A stretch of DNA of 64,000 nt, from the NCBI RefSeq assembly GCF_003265705.1, contig NW_020313057.1:6483387-6547386 (forward strand), given 5' to 3'. Below, one piece after another: positions 60,563-64,000 of the stretch. The notes beneath the pieces are model-generated. The model was not told the DNA's origin and ran no database searches. It worked only from the letters and a program-made list of their open reading frames with translations. Origin of the DNA: Callorhinus ursinus. Lineage: Eukaryota > Chordata > Mammalia > Carnivora > Otariidae. The position numbers and the translations under genes are program-made. Numbering within the stretch: position 1 is the first letter of the stretch; each line of letters starts with the position of its first letter.

Positions 60563-60940
60563 AAATAAATATATTCAAAACTATAGAGTAAAATAAGAAA
60601 ACCTGAGGACATCCCTCCTAATGAAAATTTCTGTGTATTTCCCCTTCCCCAGAAGTAGTGCTCTATCTGGGCCAAGACCAGATTTTTAATATTTATTACA
60701 TGCTTTGGGCTGAAAACTGCTTTTATGGCTAGCCTAAGACCTCATTTCACTCCTAACAGTTTGTTTCCTCTTTAGAATTTGACTCCCTTTCACCCTCATT
60801 GCTTCTATAGTTCTATGGTATAGCTCTATGGTACATTTAAATATTTTAATTTTATAATGTATCTAGCACTTCACATTCTTCTCATTGGGAGGGTTGGCAT
60901 GCTGTGAACACCTCCATCCTAACCTTCCCAAAATATGTTA
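60563..60940. other. Unassigned, possibly antisense L1 3' UTR
   Basis: CT-rich wording is compatible with an antisense L1M 3' UTR leading into the next element, but I cannot confirm it. Confidence 0.35.
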
Positions 60941-61230
60941 TTTCTGCTTATTTTTAAGTTTTATATAAATGATACCATGCTGTATTTTATATAAATGATA
61001 CCATGCTGTATTTCTGAAATTTGTTGTTTCACTTAGATTTCTACTAAGTATATAGATGTTGTAGCTGTAGATAATCAATAGCCACTCAAGTAGAATATTC
61101 CATTTTTAATGTTACAGAATTTATTTTTCTGCTCTTCCACGGACAGATATTTGCACGGTTTCTAAATTTTTGTTTGGTTGGTTTTGGCTATTATAAAAAG
61201 CACATACATCATACATCATCTGTTGCACAT
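60941..61230 (-). mobile_element. Old L1 3' region, antisense
   Basis: 'tataaatgataccatgctgta', 'tagaatattccatttttaatg', 'atttatttttctgctcttccacggacagatatttgcacggtttc' and 'ttggctattataaaaagc' match the antisense L1M 3' end or ORF2 end. It carries a 26-bp tandem duplication at 60961-61012. Confidence 0.55.
60961..61012 (+). repeat. Perfect 26-bp tandem duplication
   Basis: The unit at 60961-60986 is repeated exactly at 60987-61012. Perfect identity inside a strongly diverged L1 means the duplication is much younger than its host repeat. Confidence 0.95.
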
Positions 61231-62129
61231 TTCTAGTTATTTTGTTGTTATGAAAAGTACACACTGTCAGCTACATATTTTAGGTTTTAAACACTATATG
61301 GTGAAGATTATATTGTTGGTTTATAGGATAGAAATCTCCTAAGTATGTACTTCCACAGCTTCAAGAAGCACCCAAGGAAAATGAATAAAAAGAAATCTAC
61401 AATGATACATAATGAAGACAAAAAGGTAAAAACACTATTACAGGAGTGGCTTCTACCCCTGATGCAAGAACTAACTGTTAGACTTAAATTACCTTCTTGC
61501 TGTGAACAACTATAAACCTGGGTAGAACATATGAAATTGTATACTGACATTAAGCCATAGGCAGCTCAGGTCTGTCATCCCTGAGACAAAAGAAACACCT
61601 GAGGTGAGCACCATATTTACCCCAGCTCTCTGCCTAAGAAGAAACTCCTAACAAAGCAGAGTATCAGGGTCTCACTGAACATGAGGAGCCGAGAACAGAT
61701 TTCAAGGCTACTGAAGCAGCTGAAATGTGTGGAATGACTGCCGGAAAGGAAGAGGCAATGGAGAGAGGGAATCCTTAGTATGTGTTCCTTGCTTAAGGTG
61801 AATGTAAGCATTGCCTAGGTGAGAGTGGCTGTTTCAAGGATGGGAGTGGAACCAAGAGACTGCACAGTTCCAGGAAATGCTGTTGTCCTGATTCAATCAT
61901 AATGGTAGGACCTTGTTAATACTGTGGACATACAGCAGATATACCAGCACAGTTATACCTTAGGGGTAACCATCATGCTCCATAGTAATTGTAGTGTTTC
62001 TTAACAAAACCTAAAACTAAGTTTCAACAAAATCATTAAAGATGCCAGTAAATTTACATTTTTTTTTAAAAAAAAGACAACATTCCTTAAAAGGAGACAT
62101 TAATCCAGACTTATTATAACTGATCATCC
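61231..62129. other. Unassigned; possible L1 5' region
   Basis: Purine-rich. Parts could be the ORF1 region of the old L1 that follows, but I see no firm match. Short minus-strand frames only. Confidence 0.35.
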
Positions 62130-63141
62130 TTCCCAACTGGCACTCTTGCATGCCTTCTGGGCAGTAGAATAGGCAAGAAAATAAATACAAATATTTATTT
62201 AACCAAAAAGGAAGACATGGAAAAAAGAAGCAACAGGACAACAATAGATGGGACAGATAGAAAAGAAGTAGAAAGATGACAGAATTAACCCCAAATATGT
62301 CAATAACTACATTAAATGTAAATGAATCACTTTCATTAAAAAGCAGAGATTAGCGGACTGTATAAAAAAGTAAGAACCAACAAAATGCATTCTATGAGAT
62401 TCACTTTAAATTGTACGCCACAACTAGGTTTCAAGTAAAAGGATGACAAAGTTATACCTTGTAAACATTAAATATGTGACAACCATGAAACATATGAAAA
62501 CATACAAAGGCTAAATTTGTATCAAACTAAGATTTCCAGATAAGAAGTATTAGCAGAGATAAAGGGGCAAATTTTATACTGGTAAAAGGGTAAACTCAAC
62601 AGGAAAACATGTGGTCTTAAAAGTGCATGTGTCTACTAACAGAACTTCAAAAAACATGAAGCAAAAATTACAGAACTAAAGAGAGAAATGGACCAATTCA
62701 AAGTTAGAGTTGGCAATTTTGACTCTTCTCTCAGAAATGGTTCAAACAAATAGACAAGAAATCAATAGGGATATAGAAGATCTGACCTCAGAACATCATA
62801 TCCAGTAAATGAAGTATATACTTTCTTTTCAAGTGCACATGAGGCAGTCACAGACACACCATATTTGGGGCCATAAAACAGTTGTTAATAAACTTTAAAA
62901 GATTGATGAGAAAAAAATAGAAAAAAATTACATTAGTAACGAAAGAGAAAATATCATATATTCTCCAGGTCTTATAAGAATAAGAGAACATTGTCTAAAA
63001 CTCCATGTAACAGGTCAGAGATAAATTACAAATCTGTTGAAAAATTCTACTTACCTTAAACAAGAAGAAATAGAAAACCTGAAAATCATTTAATAAAATA
63101 ATTAGAATTGTAATATTATATCTACCTGCAAAGAAAAGTCC
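62130..63141 (+). mobile_element. Old L1: inter-ORF region and endonuclease start
   Basis: 'atagatgggacagatagaaaagaagtag', 'ccccaaatatgtcaataactacattaaatgtaaatg', 'attaaaaagcagagatt' and 'gatatagaagatctgacctcagaacatca' follow the L1 inter-ORF and endonuclease order. Frames are broken. It is cut at its right by the young L1 5' end at 63143, implying insertion of that element into this one. Confidence 0.75.
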
Positions 63142-63142
63142 A

Positions 63143-64000
63143 GGGGGGCGGAGCAAGATGGCAGAGGAGTAGGAGACCTGGATTTTGTCTGGTCCCAGGA
63201 TTCAGCTGGATAGGGACCAAACCATTCTGAACACCTATGAACTCAACAGGAGACCAAAGAAGAGAGTAGCAACAACTCTCTGAACAGAAAAGCGACCACT
63301 TACTGCAAGGTAGGACGTGCGGAGAAGTGAATCCGAGGCGATATTCGGGAGGATAGACGGCGGGGGAGGGGGCCCATGTCGGCCGCTTCTGGCAAGTGCT
63401 AGAGCCGCGGAGCGCAACATCGGACCTTTTAGAAGCCGGCTCCACTGAGGGACGTGGCTCCAGTGGCTAAGCGGGGGGTGGAACCCTTGCAGGACAGTGT
63501 GGTCTCAGGACCCTCGGGGTCACAGAAAGACCGGGGGTGCCTGAGGGCGGCAGAGCTCCCTGGTATCGGAGTGGGGAAGCCGGCTGCAGAGACGGAGCTG
63601 AGGCGCGGGCTCTGAGCTCAGGGTTGCCATAAACCGTGATCCGCAGCACAGTCGGGCCACTGCTCCTCCAGCGGGGACCCAACAAGCGGTAGATCCGGGG
63701 AGACTCCCCTTCCTCCCCCGGGAGGAGGGGCGCGGGAGCGCACCGCAGGGATCTGCTGGGTTTGGAGACTCCACACACGGGGTTGGGTGCCAGCGATAGA
63801 AACGCTCGGTCACAGGCCGGGTGAGCACGGAGTGCGGCCGGAGACTGGGGAGATGGGAGTGACTGCTTTTCTGTGGGGGCGCACTGAGGAGCGGGGTCCC
63901 GAGTTCTCAGCTCCTCCGGGCGGAGATTGGGAGGCAGCCCATTTTCACTCTTGTCCTCCAACGCTGTAAGGAAAGCTTGCAGGGAAAAAAGCTCCCAAGA
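63143..64000 (+). mobile_element. 5' end of a carnivore L1, running off the window
   Basis: Starts with 'ggggggcggagcaagatggcagagga', the canonical start of a mammalian L1 5' UTR, and switches abruptly from AT-rich to GC- and CpG-rich sequence. About 860 bp of 5' UTR are visible; ORF1 would start beyond 64000. Minus-strand frames here (63122-63445, 63467-63961, 63520-63828) are by-products of GC richness. A preserved 5' end suggests a full-length insertion, but the coding part is not in view. Confidence 0.92.
63143..64000 (+). promoter_or_regulatory. L1 internal promoter / CpG-rich 5' UTR
   Basis: L1 5' UTRs act as internal Pol II promoters, usually with antisense activity and CpG-methylation control. 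Many CpGs are retained across this segment, in contrast to the CpG-poor surroundings. Promoter activity itself is inferred from family knowledge. Confidence 0.7.
63154..63162 (+). promoter_or_regulatory. YY1-type site at the L1 start
   Basis: caagatggc, about 11 bp from the L1 start, where mammalian L1 elements carry a YY1 site that sets accurate initiation. The next base is A where a CpG-containing version (ggcgg) would have G, so the flank is slightly altered but the core is intact. Confidence 0.75.

Noticed and set aside
63122..63961. Three minus-strand frames of 61-164 codons
   Set aside because: They lie antisense to a GC-rich L1 5' UTR, where stop codons are rare. No recognisable protein.

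Overview
This 64 kb window is mammalian nuclear DNA, AT-rich and made largely of interspersed repeats. I found no coding exon, tRNA, rRNA, CRISPR array or bacterial-type operon. The lineage comes from the repeats. There are nine tRNA-Lys-type carnivore SINEs (Can-SINEs) with the 'gcgcctgggtggctcag' head, and several LINE-1 copies with the carnivore-type 3' end ('gcactgggtgttat'). The SINE bodies look like the arctoid form (bear, seal, mustelid), not the dog SINEC_Cf or cat form. I infer an arctoid carnivore, with moderate confidence. The window looks like a gene desert or the inside of a very large intron.

Layout. 1-3011 shows nothing recognisable. 3012-3476 is a short young L1 with perfect target-site duplications (TSDs). 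3650-7735 is an old L1 carrying a nested L1 scrap, a TG microsatellite and a SINE. 7.7-17 kb is mostly unassigned sequence with L2 and MIR fossils, an L1 inserted inside an L2, and a small carnivore L1 tail. 17.6-19 kb holds an old L1 ending in an AT microsatellite, then a SINE. 19-29 kb is unassigned sequence with MIR, L2, LTR-like and hAT fossils and a long pyrimidine tract. 31.4-34.5 kb holds a carnivore L1, an L2 interrupted by a SINE and a hAT element, and an LTR-like repeat. 36.3-41.6 kb is a decayed, nearly full-length L1 with three nested elements. 43.9-44.8 kb is an L1 whose 5' part is inverted (twin priming). 44.8-53 kb is mostly unassigned and includes a high-complexity block next to long A and G tracts. 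53.6-54.2 kb is a Tigger-like MITE split by a SINE.

The most active-looking material is at the right. At 55879-58467 there is a young 5'-truncated L1 with a 22-bp perfect TSD, whose ORF2 C-terminal half is still open. At 63143 the CpG-rich 5' end of another L1 begins, with its internal promoter and YY1-type site, and runs off the window.

No genes work together here. The biology is the retrotransposition system itself: L1 supplies the reverse transcriptase and endonuclease that also mobilise Can-SINEs. Nesting gives a relative order: L2 and MIR first, then DNA transposons, LTR-like repeats and old L1, then SINEs and carnivore L1. I did not find a previously undescribed system. Family names are from memory of consensus sequences and would need RepeatMasker to confirm.
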